Assembly: GCF_002735305.1 (NCBI RefSeq)
Contig: NZ_PDYG01000074.1
Coordinates: forward strand, 123,725 to 187,724
Direction of reading: 5' to 3'
Length of the DNA stretch: 64,000 nt
Source: Agathobacter ruminis
GTDB taxonomy: Bacteria; Bacillota; Clostridia; Lachnospirales; Lachnospiraceae
How positions within the stretch are numbered: position 1 is the stretch's first letter; every line of letters starts with the position of its first letter. Positions 55,538-63,941 of this stretch are shown piece after piece. A program made the position numbers and the translations under genes. The notes under the pieces are model-generated. The model made no database searches. It was not told the DNA's origin and saw nothing but the letters and a program-made list of their open reading frames with translations.

Positions 55538-55563
55538 AAAGGCGGGCCTGGCCCGTCTTTTCT
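55538..55563 (+). terminator. Attenuating hairpin after the binding-protein gene
   Basis: AAAGGCGGGC pairs with GCCCGTCTTT around a 3-base loop (one G-T pair), followed by TTTTCTT. Partial termination here would give more binding protein than permease. Confidence 0.65.
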
Positions 55564-55592
55564 TAATCTTTACAGTACCACAGGAGACAAAT

Positions 55593-56495
55593 ATGAAAAA
55601 AAGTAAAGTACGAGAGAAGTCGTTGGTAATGCCAACGAGAATGTATTGGTTTGCGGTGCCGGCCCTCATTTTGTTTGTAGTATTTTGGGTGTATCCGGTA
55701 TTTCAAATGTTTTATTACAGTATTACCAATTTTAATGGTGTAAATTATGATTATGATTTTGTTGGAGTAAGGAACTTTCAGTCGATTGTGAAAGATGGTT
55801 CGTTGGTTAACGGAATCAAGAATACATTTATCTATACCATCATCATTGTAGTGATCAGCAACGTTGTCGGACTGGCACTTGCATTACTGCTGAACCTGAA
55901 ATTAAAGGGGAAGTCCATCTTCAGAACGCTGGTTTATTTGCCGGCATTATTTAGTCCGATTGTCGTTGGCTTTATCTGGTCATATGTATATATGCCGGGT
56001 TCCGGAATGCTTTCATCCATCATTGAATTGTTTGGAATGGATGGAACAAAATTAAATCTTTTGGGAGATTTCGGTAAAGCATTATATGCGATTACAGCGG
56101 TTGATATTTGGAAAAATGTAGGAACCACAATGATCATTTATCTTGCCGGATTGCAAACCATCGATGACAGCTTGCTTGAAGCCGGAAAGATTGACGGCTG
56201 CAACGAATGGAAATTGATTACGAAAGTGAAGCTTCCTCTGATTTCTGCAACAATTACGATTAACGTAGTATTGAATGTAATTGCAGGACTAAAGGCCTTT
56301 GACTATTCATTCATTATGACAAACGGTGGTCCAGGAAAATCTACACAAACGCTGATGTATATCATCTTTAATACAGCGTTTAACAAGCAGTTGATGGGAA
56401 AAGCAAGCGCACTGAGTGTGGTTTCTTTCATCATCATTATTGCAATCACAATCCTTATGCTGCGTTTCATGAATAAGAGGGAGGTGGAATTCTAA
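55593..56495 (+). CDS. CUT1 sugar importer permease 1
   Basis: The 300-residue membrane protein has six helices and the BPD_transp_1 EAA loop (DDSLLEAGKIDGCNEWKLITKVKLPLI). It pairs with the permease at 56495 and overlaps its start by one base. Confidence 0.92.
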   Translation: MKKSKVREKSLVMPTRMYWFAVPALILFVVFWVYPVFQMFYYSITNFNGVNYDYDFVGVRNFQSIVKDGSLVNGIKNTFIYTIIIVVISNVVGLALALLLNLKLKGKSIFRTLVYLPALFSPIVVGFIWSYVYMPGSGMLSSIIELFGMDGTKLNLLGDFGKALYAITAVDIWKNVGTTMIIYLAGLQTIDDSLLEAGKIDGCNEWKLITKVKLPLISATITINVVLNVIAGLKAFDYSFIMTNGGPGKSTQTLMYIIFNTAFNKQLMGKASALSVVSFIIIIAITILMLRFMNKREVEF

Positions 56496-57322
56496 TGAAA
56501 AAGCAACTTTCGCGCACAGCGATTTATTTGATTTTATGTGTATATTCGTTTGTGACATTTTTGCCACTGCTGATTGTGGTATCAAGTTCATTTAGAAATC
56601 CACACAATTTAACTTCACCATTGAGACTCTTCTCGGAATTTACACTGAAAAGTTATATCACGGCATTCACCAAGATGAATTTTTTGGGCGAATTGCTAAA
56701 CAGTATTTTGACCACTGCCGGTTCAGTCGTGATCGTGGTTTTGATTGCTACGATGGCGGCATATCCGATTTCAAGAATCAAAAAGAAGACGAGTCGCTTT
56801 TTATATTATTTCTTTATTGCAGGACTCGTAATTCCATCCCAGATGGTAATCGTACCGATTGCACAGGTGTTTGGCGCCTTAAATATCCCGAATACGCGCT
56901 TTACCCCGATGATTATGTTTATCACCTGTAGTTTGCCTTTTTCAACATTCCTTTATGTGGGATTCTTGAAAGGCGTTCCTGTTTCACTGGAAGAAGCAGC
57001 TTTTATGGAGGGCGCTTCCCTTTGGAGACGTTATCGTACTGTGGTATTCCCTCTTATCAAGCCTGCAACAGTATCTACAGTGATCACACAGGGATTATGG
57101 ATCTGGAACGATTATTTCTTCCCGATGGTGTTCATTTCAAAGCGGGAACAGTATTCGTTGCCGGTTGGAATGCTCCAGTTCCTGGGAGATAAAGAGAATC
57201 CGGCACAGTGGAATGTGCTGTTTGCCTCCTGTGTATTGTGCGCTTTGCCTTTGGTACTTGTATTTATTGTACTTCAGAAACAGTTTATTAACGGAATTGC
57301 TGCCGGGGCAGTAAAAGGATAA
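56495..57322 (+). CDS. CUT1 sugar importer permease 2
   Basis: The 275-residue membrane protein has six helices and an EAA loop (SLEEAAFMEGASLWRRYRTVVFPLI). It follows permease 1 by overlap and is ended by a strong terminator. Confidence 0.92.
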   Translation: MKKQLSRTAIYLILCVYSFVTFLPLLIVVSSSFRNPHNLTSPLRLFSEFTLKSYITAFTKMNFLGELLNSILTTAGSVVIVVLIATMAAYPISRIKKKTSRFLYYFFIAGLVIPSQMVIVPIAQVFGALNIPNTRFTPMIMFITCSLPFSTFLYVGFLKGVPVSLEEAAFMEGASLWRRYRTVVFPLIKPATVSTVITQGLWIWNDYFFPMVFISKREQYSLPVGMLQFLGDKENPAQWNVLFASCVLCALPLVLVFIVLQKQFINGIAAGAVKG

Positions 57323-57334
57323 TATTCAATGTAA

Positions 57335-57372
57335 AAAAAGCTTCGGTCCTGATAAAAGGACCGAAGCTTTTT
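57335..57372. terminator. Bidirectional terminator
   Basis: AAAAAGCTTCGGTCCT and AGGACCGAAGCTTTTT form a perfect 16-base stem with a 6-base loop. It ends the importer operon on the plus strand and the DUF4190 gene on the minus strand. Confidence 0.93.
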
Positions 57373-57389
57373 ATTGAAAATCACGTTTT

Positions 57390-57875
57390 TTATAAAGAAT
57401 TGTCCCAGTCCCAATTCCAGTCGTCATCATCAAAATCGTAATCGTTTTGTTTGTCATCGTCATCCCCAAAGAATTCATCCAGGATGTCATCATAATAGCT
57501 GCTGTTCGCGCGGCGAGATCGGTATTCGTCGAAAAATTTGGAGGTATATACATATCCGAAGAAAATCGTTGCGAGAAAGCCCAAAATGGCACAAATGATT
57601 CCTGCAATCGCATAGCCCTGTGCGCTTTTCTGTGTCAGCTGAATGATTCCGAAAATAACTGCCAAAATCGCAGTCAGAAACGAAAAAATAACGGTAAATG
57701 AAAGAACAAGCGAAAGGATTCCGAGAATCAGGGAAGCAACTCCGAATCCGGTTGTGGGATTCGCTTGTACCTGCTGCTGATAATTTGGCTGATAGTTCGA
57801 ATAGCCGTAATTATTGTAGTTGCCGTTGCTTTGATAATATCCATTCTGTTGTTCGTTTCCAAAATTTTGATCCAT
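57390..57875 (-). CDS. DUF4190 membrane protein
   Basis: The 161-residue protein has an Asn/Gln/Tyr-rich N-terminal 45 residues, two membrane helices (about 45-75 and 80-110; GFGVASLILGILSL and IAGIICAILGFLA) typical of DUF4190, and an extremely Asp-rich C-terminal tail. ATG 57875 follows GAGGAG; ATG 57911 is less likely. Function unknown. Confidence 0.85.
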   Translation of the reverse strand: MDQNFGNEQQNGYYQSNGNYNNYGYSNYQPNYQQQVQANPTTGFGVASLILGILSLVLSFTVIFSFLTAILAVIFGIIQLTQKSAQGYAIAGIICAILGFLATIFFGYVYTSKFFDEYRSRRANSSYYDDILDEFFGDDDDKQNDYDFDDDDWNWDWDNSL

Positions 57876-57910
57876 TTCTTTTTCTCTCCTCATCTTTTTC
57901 TTTATGTCCA

Positions 57911-57939
57911 TTTATAGCACAGTTTCCCTTCCCTTGCAA
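57911..57939 (-). promoter_or_regulatory. Promoter of the DUF4190 gene
   Basis: On the minus strand TTGCAA (57939-57934) and TATAAA (57916-57911) are 17 bases apart, about 36 bases before the start. Confidence 0.75.
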
Positions 57940-57972
57940 TCACAAACAGCAACTCATTTGCAGGAGGTTCGG

Positions 57973-58001
57973 TTGAAAAAAGAAATGAGGTGGGATATGA
58001 T
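57973..58001 (+). promoter_or_regulatory. Promoter of the amidase gene
   Basis: TTGAAA (57973-57978) and TATGAT (57996-58001) are 17 bases apart, about 42 bases before the GTG start. Confidence 0.7.
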
Positions 58002-58043
58002 TAAAAAGTGAAAATGTAAAAATGCATGGAAAGGGGAACAAAA

Positions 58044-58943
58044 GTGGCAAAGCGCAAAAAACGGAGTAAGAACAGAGCAATGGTGCTGGGCGTTACGATG
58101 AGTGTGCTGTTATGCGGATCGGTGTTGGCACTGCTTGCGGTGCTGTTTTTGAATACACCGGAGGAGAGCCCGAAACGGATTAATCGTCAACAAAGTGTGA
58201 CAGAGAACACACAGGAAAAGACGAAAGAGACACAGGAGACTCGGGAGACACAGGAGACTCAGGATACGCAAGAGACACAGGATACGCAAGAGACACAGGA
58301 TACGCAAAAGACAGAATCGTATGTGGTTGTGATTGATGCCGGACATCAAAGACATGGCAACAGTGAACTCGAGCCGAATGGTCCGGGCTCATCAGAAATG
58401 AAAAAGAAAGTGTCTTCCGGAACAGAAGGCGTTGCGACGAAAGTGCCGGAATATGAATTAAATCTGGTATTGGCAAAGAAGGTTCAGGCGATTCTCGAAG
58501 AGAAGGGCTATCAGGTGATTATGACGCGCACAGAGCATGATGTGGACATCAGCAATGTCGAGCGTGCCAAGATTGCAAACGAGGCAAAGGCGGATGCGTT
58601 TATCCGCATTCATGCAAACGGTGTGGATGATTCGTCCAAGCAGGGTGCATTTACAATTTGTCAGACTCCCCATAATCCGTATAACGGATCGCTGTATTCG
58701 GTATGCCGCAAATTCTCGGAATGTGTATTGGATGAATTCATTGCGGAGACCGGAGCCAGACGGCAGGACATCTGGGAGACGGACACGATGACAGGAATCA
58801 ACTGGTGTGAAGTCCCGACCACATTGATTGAGGTGGGGTATATGTCCAATGCAGAGGAAGACCGTCTGATGCAGACGGAGGAATATCAGGATAAAATGGC
58901 AAGTGGAATTGCAAAGGGAATTGTGAAATTCCTTGAAGAATAA
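58044..58943 (+). CDS. N-acetylmuramoyl-L-alanine amidase (Amidase_3), membrane-anchored
   Basis: The 299-residue protein has a basic N terminus, a membrane helix (about 15-40), a Thr/Gln/Glu/Asp repeat linker (about 55-90) and an Amidase_3 domain with Zn ligands in VIDAGHQ, a conserved PEYELN glutamate, RIHAN and the catalytic glutamate in TLIEVGYMSN. It cleaves the amide between MurNAc and the peptide stem. GTG 58044 follows AAGGGG; the ATG at 58026 is possible but overlaps that site. It has its own promoter and terminator. Confidence 0.9.
   Translation: MAKRKKRSKNRAMVLGVTMSVLLCGSVLALLAVLFLNTPEESPKRINRQQSVTENTQEKTKETQETRETQETQDTQETQDTQETQDTQKTESYVVVIDAGHQRHGNSELEPNGPGSSEMKKKVSSGTEGVATKVPEYELNLVLAKKVQAILEEKGYQVIMTRTEHDVDISNVERAKIANEAKADAFIRIHANGVDDSSKQGAFTICQTPHNPYNGSLYSVCRKFSECVLDEFIAETGARRQDIWETDTMTGINWCEVPTTLIEVGYMSNAEEDRLMQTEEYQDKMASGIAKGIVKFLEE
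58226..58311 (+). repeat. In-frame low-complexity repeat coding for a Thr-Gln-Glu/Asp linker
   Basis: Units related to CAGGATACGCAAGAGACA (18 bases) are repeated in frame, giving alternating QET/QDT triplets. This is a linker of the amidase and may vary in length. Confidence 0.75.
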
Positions 58944-58952
58944 GTGAAACGC

Positions 58953-58990
58953 AAAAGCGCCTTCCCGGGGTAAGGGAGGGCGCTTTTTTT
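58953..58990. terminator. Bidirectional terminator
   Basis: AAAAGCGCCTTCCC and GGGAGGGCGCTTTT pair around a 7-base loop; T-runs follow on both strands. It ends the amidase gene and overlaps the end of the converging lacI-type gene. Confidence 0.88.
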
Positions 58991-59999
58991 AGAGGTTCTC
59001 GGAGATTCGAATATCGACATCGAGATAGATGTGATCTTTCTCGGGAGGGGTATTTTCAAAAAGGTATTTGGACAATAATTCGATCGCCTGATAACCCTGC
59101 AACTGATGTTGCTGACAAAGAATTGCGGTGATAACGCCTTTTCGGACATATTCCACGGTTGTCGCGATATTGTCATAGGCAAAGACCGACAAAGGTTTGT
59201 CGTGCTCTTCAATTGCTTTGCAACCGCCGGAAACACCGCCGGCAGTGAAATGAATGCAATTGATTTGCGGATGTTCGGCCAGCATTTGTCTGACCAGTTT
59301 ATAACTTTCAACATCATCGTCGTGATTTTCCACGGTTTCGACAATGTGAATGTTCGGATATGCTTCCTGAATCCGGTCGGCAAAGCCGCGGATTCGTTCG
59401 GAGTGACTGAGAATATGAGAGGAACCGGTAATGATTCCGACATAGATCTCGCCGAATGTCATACGGCCAACGAGCCCCGCAGCGGTAGCTCCGCAACGGT
59501 AAAAATCACATCCCACAAAAGCAAGACGGCGGGATGGAATATCACTGTTGAGGGTAATCACCGGAATCCCGGCATCCATCAACTGGTCGATTCGACAGTG
59601 AATCTTTTCCCCGTTATAAGGAGACAGAACCAGTCCGTTGATGCCTTCGGATGTCAGCTCATCGATTGCCTGCAGCTGGGCATCTTCTTCAAAAGGTACC
59701 ATGCGCGTGACTCTTGTGATATTATATCCGGAAAGCTCGTTCATCTTTTCATTGATGCCGTCCATCATTTCCTGAAAGAACAATGTGGAGTCGGCAAACA
59801 GGATGACGCCGATTTTGTAATTTTTCTTTTGAGCTGCTAGCAGGATGCCGGCCTTGTTTGGCTGGTAATTCAACCGCTTGGCGATTTCTTCGATACGCTG
59901 TTTCGTTTCCTCATTGACGGATCCCCGATTGTTTAAAACACGGTCAACCGTCCCGCGGGAAACACCGGCCAGTGCAGCGATTTCTTTGATCGTAGCCAT
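58989..59999 (-). CDS. LacI-family transcriptional repressor
   Basis: The 336-residue protein has the N-terminal LacI HTH (TIKEIAALAGVSRGTVDRVLNNRG, with TVDRVLN in place of the usual TVSRVLN) and a periplasmic-binding-type sugar domain. ATG 59999 follows AAGGAG and begins with the HTH; the longer frame to 60221 is not used. It is divergent from xylB, and two TGTGCACGAGCACA operators lie in the gap, so it likely represses that operon and itself. Confidence 0.93.
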   Translation of the reverse strand: MATIKEIAALAGVSRGTVDRVLNNRGSVNEETKQRIEEIAKRLNYQPNKAGILLAAQKKNYKIGVILFADSTLFFQEMMDGINEKMNELSGYNITRVTRMVPFEEDAQLQAIDELTSEGINGLVLSPYNGEKIHCRIDQLMDAGIPVITLNSDIPSRRLAFVGCDFYRCGATAAGLVGRMTFGEIYVGIITGSSHILSHSERIRGFADRIQEAYPNIHIVETVENHDDDVESYKLVRQMLAEHPQINCIHFTAGGVSGGCKAIEEHDKPLSVFAYDNIATTVEYVRKGVITAILCQQHQLQGYQAIELLSKYLFENTPPEKDHIYLDVDIRISENL

Positions 60000-60065
60000 A
60001 GAAAACTCCTTTATTACATAAAACACTATCACAAGATATGGTGGTTCGTCAACAAAAAATAACAA

Positions 60066-60081
60066 ATGTGCACGAGCACAT
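60066..60081. promoter_or_regulatory. LacI-type operator 1
   Basis: ATGTGC-ACGA-GCACAT. The 14-base core TGTGCACGAGCACA (60067-60080) is identical to operator 2. It lies just upstream of the likely lacI promoter (TTGACG at 60052-60047 on the minus strand). A half site GTGCAC follows at 60087-60092. Confidence 0.75.
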
Positions 60082-60149
60082 GAAAGGTGCACAAAAACAA
60101 AAAACAAAAATTGTGAAAAACCGATAAATCGTTGAGCAATTCGAAAAAA

Positions 60150-60178
60150 TACATTGCAAAAACAAATATGGCAATGTA
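60150..60178. repeat. Inverted repeat in the xylB promoter
   Basis: TACATTGC (60150-60157) and GCAATGTA (60171-60178) are perfect 8-base arms 13 bases apart, overlapping both promoter elements. It may bind a second regulator. Confidence 0.5.
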
Positions 60179-60182
60179 ACAT
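60154..60182 (+). promoter_or_regulatory. Promoter of the xylB operon
   Basis: TTGCAA (60154-60159) and TAACAT (60177-60182) are 17 bases apart. Operator 2 starts 10 bases after the -10, over the transcription start, a classic repressor position. Confidence 0.6.
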
Positions 60183-60191
60183 AAAACTAGA

Positions 60192-60207
60192 GTGTGCACG
60201 AGCACAC
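60192..60207. promoter_or_regulatory. LacI-type operator 2
   Basis: GTGTGC-ACGA-GCACAC, core 60193-60206 identical to operator 1 and 126 bases from it, about 12 turns of B-DNA, compatible with DNA looping by a LacI tetramer or by two dimers. Confidence 0.8.
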
Positions 60208-60254
60208 AACAAAGAGACCAAACAAACAAATACGATAAGGAGAGAAGGGATAAG

Positions 60255-61727
60255 ATGAACTATATTGGGATTGATCTTGGAACCAGTGCAGTCAAGTTAC
60301 TCTTGATGGATGGCACAGGCAAAATCTTAAAAATCGTAAGTCGTGAATATCCGCTCAGTTTCCCAAAACCGGGATGGTCGGAGCAGAATCCGTATGACTG
60401 GTTCACACAGTCCATGGATGGCATGAAAGAGCTTTTGGACGGAAGCGATAAACAGGCACTCGCCGGTATCAGCTTTGGCGGTCAGATGCACGGACTTGTT
60501 GCACTTGATTCCGCAAATGAAGTGATTCGTCCGGCAATCCTCTGGAATGATGGCCGTACCACAAAAGAGACGGATTATCTGAATGAACAGATCGGAAAGG
60601 CTAAGCTTTCCGAATATACTGCGAATATTGCATTTGCGGGATTTACCGCTCCGAAGGTGCTTTGGATGAAAGCAAACGAGCCGGAGAATTTCGCAAAGAT
60701 TGCAAAGATTATGCTTCCGAAGGATTATCTGGCTTTCCGCCTGAGCGGAGAATATTCGACAGATGTATCGGATGCATCGGGCACCCTGTATTTTGATGTC
60801 AAGAACCGTTGCTGGTCCAAAGAAATGTGCGAGATCTGCGGCATTCAGGAGAGCTGGCTTCCAAAGATATATGAGAGCTATGAAACAGTAGGAACAATCC
60901 TGCCTGAAATTGCGGATGAGCTCGGTGTTTCCCATGATGTTAAGATTGTTGCGGGAGCCGGAGACAATGCGGCTGCAGCAGTCGGTACAGGAACCGTTGG
61001 AGCGGGCGCCTGCAACGTGTCTCTCGGTACCAGTGGAACCGTATTTATTTCATCAGACACATTCGGTGTGGATGCGCATAATGCATTGCATTCCTTCGAT
61101 CATGCGAATGGCAAATATCATCTGATGGGCTGCATGCTTTCTGCGGCAAGCTGCAACAAGTGGTGGATGGATGAAATCATCCGTACAAAAGAATATGCGG
61201 CAGAACAGGTTGGTATCACGGAGGACAAGCTCGGTGAGAACCATGTATATTTCCTGCCGTATCTGATGGGCGAACGTTCACCGCACAACGATCCGATGGC
61301 AAGAGGATGTTTCCTTGGAATGTCTATGGACACTTCAAGAGAAGATATGACACAGGCTGTTTTGGAAGGCGTGGCATTTGCACTGCGTGATTCTTTTGAA
61401 GTCGCAAGATCGCTCGGCGTCAAAATCGAGCGCACCAAGATTTGTGGTGGCGGTGCAAAGAGTCCGCTCTGGAAGCGCATCATTGCAAATGTATTGAATA
61501 TCAAAGTGGATGTCCTCGAAAACGAGGAAGGACCTTCCATGGGTGGCGCAATGCTTGCAGCAGTTGCCTGCGGTGAGTATGCAACCGTGGAGGATGCAGC
61601 AAATGCAATTGTAAAAGTAGTGGACACGGTGGAACCGGAACCGGAACTGGTTGCCAAATATGAAACACGTTATCAGAGTTTCAAGCAGATTTATCCGGCA
61701 TTAAAAGGACTTTTCCCGACTTTTTAG
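60255..61727 (+). CDS. xylB: Xylulokinase (FGGY carbohydrate kinase)
   Basis: The 490-residue FGGY kinase has the N-terminal GIDLGTSAVKLLLMD phosphate loop, GQMHGLVALD with ILWNDGRT, and the C-terminal GGGAKSPLWKRI adenosine motif. Xylulokinase is the best family fit; a related pentulose such as ribulose cannot be excluded because the neighbouring isomerase is of the fucose/arabinose type. ATG 60255 with AAGGAGAG upstream is preferred over 60192. Confidence 0.9.
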   Translation: MNYIGIDLGTSAVKLLLMDGTGKILKIVSREYPLSFPKPGWSEQNPYDWFTQSMDGMKELLDGSDKQALAGISFGGQMHGLVALDSANEVIRPAILWNDGRTTKETDYLNEQIGKAKLSEYTANIAFAGFTAPKVLWMKANEPENFAKIAKIMLPKDYLAFRLSGEYSTDVSDASGTLYFDVKNRCWSKEMCEICGIQESWLPKIYESYETVGTILPEIADELGVSHDVKIVAGAGDNAAAAVGTGTVGAGACNVSLGTSGTVFISSDTFGVDAHNALHSFDHANGKYHLMGCMLSAASCNKWWMDEIIRTKEYAAEQVGITEDKLGENHVYFLPYLMGERSPHNDPMARGCFLGMSMDTSREDMTQAVLEGVAFALRDSFEVARSLGVKIERTKICGGGAKSPLWKRIIANVLNIKVDVLENEEGPSMGGAMLAAVACGEYATVEDAANAIVKVVDTVEPEPELVAKYETRYQSFKQIYPALKGLFPTF

Positions 61728-61766
61728 TCCGGGATCAAATATGAGAGAATCAAAGGAGGAATCAAC

Positions 61767-63254
61767 ATGTTTAACAACATTCCTGAGGTAAAGATCGGTA
61801 TTGTTGCAGTCAGCCGTGACTGTTTTCCGGAAAGCCTCGCAGTAAACCGCAGAAAGGCATTGGTAGAAGCCTATGCAAAGAAGTATGACAAGGCAGATAT
61901 TTATGAGTGCCCAATCTGCATCGTAGAGAGTGAAATCCATATGGTTCAGGCTCTTGAAGATATCAAGAAAGCGGGATGTAATGCACTTTGCGTTTATCTT
62001 GGCAACTTTGGACCTGAAATTTCCGAGACTTTGCTTGCAAAGCATTTTGACGGACCGAAGATGTTCGTTGCAGCTGCCGAAGAATCACAGAATGACCTTT
62101 CAGACGGCCGTGGTGACGCATATTGCGGTATGTTAAATGCAAGCTATAATCTTGCACTTCGCAATGTCGGCGCATATATTCCGGAATATCCGGTCGGCGA
62201 CGCAGAAGACTGTGCAGATATGATTCATGAATTCGTTCCGATTGCAAGAGCAATTGACGGATTAAACAACTTAAAGATTATTTCTTTCGGTCCTAGACCG
62301 TTGAACTTCCTTGCTTGTAATGCACCAATCAAGCAGCTCTACAACTTAAATGTTGAAATCGAGGAGAACTCTGAGCTTGATCTGTTTGAAGCATTCAACA
62401 AGCATGCAGGCGATCCTCGTATCAAAGAGGTTGCAGCAGATATGGCAAAAGAGCTCGGTGCCGGCAACAAGAAACCGGAAGTACTCGAGAAGCTTGCACA
62501 GTATGAAATCACTTTGCTTGACTGGGTTGATGCACACAAGGGATATCGCAAATATGTTGCAATTGCCGGAAAGTGCTGGCCTGCATTCCAGACACAGTTT
62601 GGATTCGTACCTTGCTATGTCAACAGCCGCCTGACCGGACGCGGAATTCCGGTATCATGTGAAGTAGATATTTACGGTGTATTATCAGAGTTTATCGGAA
62701 CCTGCGTATCAAATGATGCGGTTACCCTTCTTGATATCAACAATTCCGTACCGAAGGATATGTACAAGCAGTCTATTGAGGGCAAGTATGATTACAAGCA
62801 TACAGATACCTTTATGGGATTCCATTGCGGAAATACCTGCAGCTCTAAGCTTTCATGCTTCGAGATGAGAAACCAGAAGATCATGGCACGCGCACTTCCT
62901 GTAGAAGTAACCAATGGTACACTCGAAGGAAATATCGTGCCTGGCGATATCACATTCTTCCGTCTGCAGTCTACCGCAGATGCAAAGCTTCGCGCTTATG
63001 TGGCAGAAGGTGAAGTACTTCCTGTTGATCCGATGTCATTCGGTGGAATCGGTGTATTCGCTATCAAAGAGATGGGCAGATTCTATCGCTATGTATTGAT
63101 TGACAAGAATTATCCACATCATGGTGCAGTTGCATTCGGACATTACGGAAAGGCTTTGTTTGATGTATTCAAGTATCTGAATGTACCATACGAGGAGATT
63201 GATTACAATCATCCGGCCGGACTTCCATATCCTTCAGAGAATCCTTTTAAATAA
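61767..63254 (+). CDS. L-fucose/L-arabinose isomerase-family enzyme
   Basis: The 495-residue protein fits the FucI/AraA structural superfamily: an N-terminal Rossmann-like domain (KIGIVAVSRDCFPES) and a central domain with CEVDIYGVLSEFI, DNNSV-type (LDINNSVP) and GFHCGNTC, where metal ligands Glu, Asp and His are expected. It interconverts an aldose and a ketose. The xylulokinase neighbour suggests a pentulose product, but the sugar is not fixed. AAAGGAGG precedes the ATG. Confidence 0.87.
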   Translation: MFNNIPEVKIGIVAVSRDCFPESLAVNRRKALVEAYAKKYDKADIYECPICIVESEIHMVQALEDIKKAGCNALCVYLGNFGPEISETLLAKHFDGPKMFVAAAEESQNDLSDGRGDAYCGMLNASYNLALRNVGAYIPEYPVGDAEDCADMIHEFVPIARAIDGLNNLKIISFGPRPLNFLACNAPIKQLYNLNVEIEENSELDLFEAFNKHAGDPRIKEVAADMAKELGAGNKKPEVLEKLAQYEITLLDWVDAHKGYRKYVAIAGKCWPAFQTQFGFVPCYVNSRLTGRGIPVSCEVDIYGVLSEFIGTCVSNDAVTLLDINNSVPKDMYKQSIEGKYDYKHTDTFMGFHCGNTCSSKLSCFEMRNQKIMARALPVEVTNGTLEGNIVPGDITFFRLQSTADAKLRAYVAEGEVLPVDPMSFGGIGVFAIKEMGRFYRYVLIDKNYPHHGAVAFGHYGKALFDVFKYLNVPYEEIDYNHPAGLPYPSENPFK

Positions 63255-63279
63255 TTAGGGGAAAGGATAGGTGTCTGAA

Positions 63280-63915
63280 ATGAAAATTTATCAAGTAACA
63301 GATCCTGAATTTCATGCATATGGACAGATTGTCACAGGAATGGATGAAATCGTTAAAAATATGACTGAAGCACTTGCAAAGACACGTATGCCGGAGGAGG
63401 GCTGTGATTATGTTCCGACCGATCCGATTTTGCAGGGGCTCAGTGAAGCAGAAGTCGTAGCAAACCATTGTTATGGGGGAATGCCGATCCAGCTGGGTTG
63501 GTGCAATGGTCACAATCGTAAGTTGAATTGCCTGGAATATCACAGAGATTCGGAATTCAATCTTGGTACGGAAGACTTCATCCTGTTATTGGCGAAACAG
63601 GACCAGATTCATGATTTCATGCTGGATACCGCAGATGTTAAGGCGTTTTATGTTCCTGCCGGAGTGCTGGTTGAAGTGTATGCGACAACACTTCATTATG
63701 CACCTTGCCATGTGAATGCCGACAAGGGCTTCAAGGTAATGGTGGCGCTCCCATGGGGCACAAATACAGACAGACCGGGCATGCCTGATCGGACAAGGGA
63801 GGATGCATATCTGACTGCAAGAAACAAATGGTTACTTGCACATGCAGAATCCAGCGAGGCGGCCAACGGTGCCGTAGTCGGATTGAAAGGTGAAAACATC
63901 GATTTGGATGCATAA
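63280..63915 (+). CDS. DUF4867 family protein (probable cupin)
   Basis: The 211-residue protein matches DUF4867. The stretch LEYHRDSEFN and later LHYAPCHV place His and Glu where cupin metal ligands would sit, around a beta-rich middle (FYVPAGVLVEVYATT). It may be a sugar-binding or isomerase/mutarotase-like cupin; the family function is unknown. ATG 63280 is taken as the start; the GTG at 63271 is only 3 bases after AAAGGA. It follows the isomerase by 25 bases. Confidence 0.78.
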   Translation: MKIYQVTDPEFHAYGQIVTGMDEIVKNMTEALAKTRMPEEGCDYVPTDPILQGLSEAEVVANHCYGGMPIQLGWCNGHNRKLNCLEYHRDSEFNLGTEDFILLLAKQDQIHDFMLDTADVKAFYVPAGVLVEVYATTLHYAPCHVNADKGFKVMVALPWGTNTDRPGMPDRTREDAYLTARNKWLLAHAESSEAANGAVVGLKGENIDLDA

Positions 63916-63941
63916 TGACAAAAAGAAAAGGAACTGCCGAC

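Noticed and set aside
58226..58311. Tandem repeat considered as a CRISPR-like array
   Set aside because: The units are 18 bases without spacers and lie in frame inside the amidase gene, coding for a linker.
60000..60221. A longer N terminus for the LacI-type repressor
   Set aside because: It would run through the operators and promoters and put about 74 hydrophobic residues before the DNA-binding domain. ATG 59999 with AAGGAG gives the normal N terminus.
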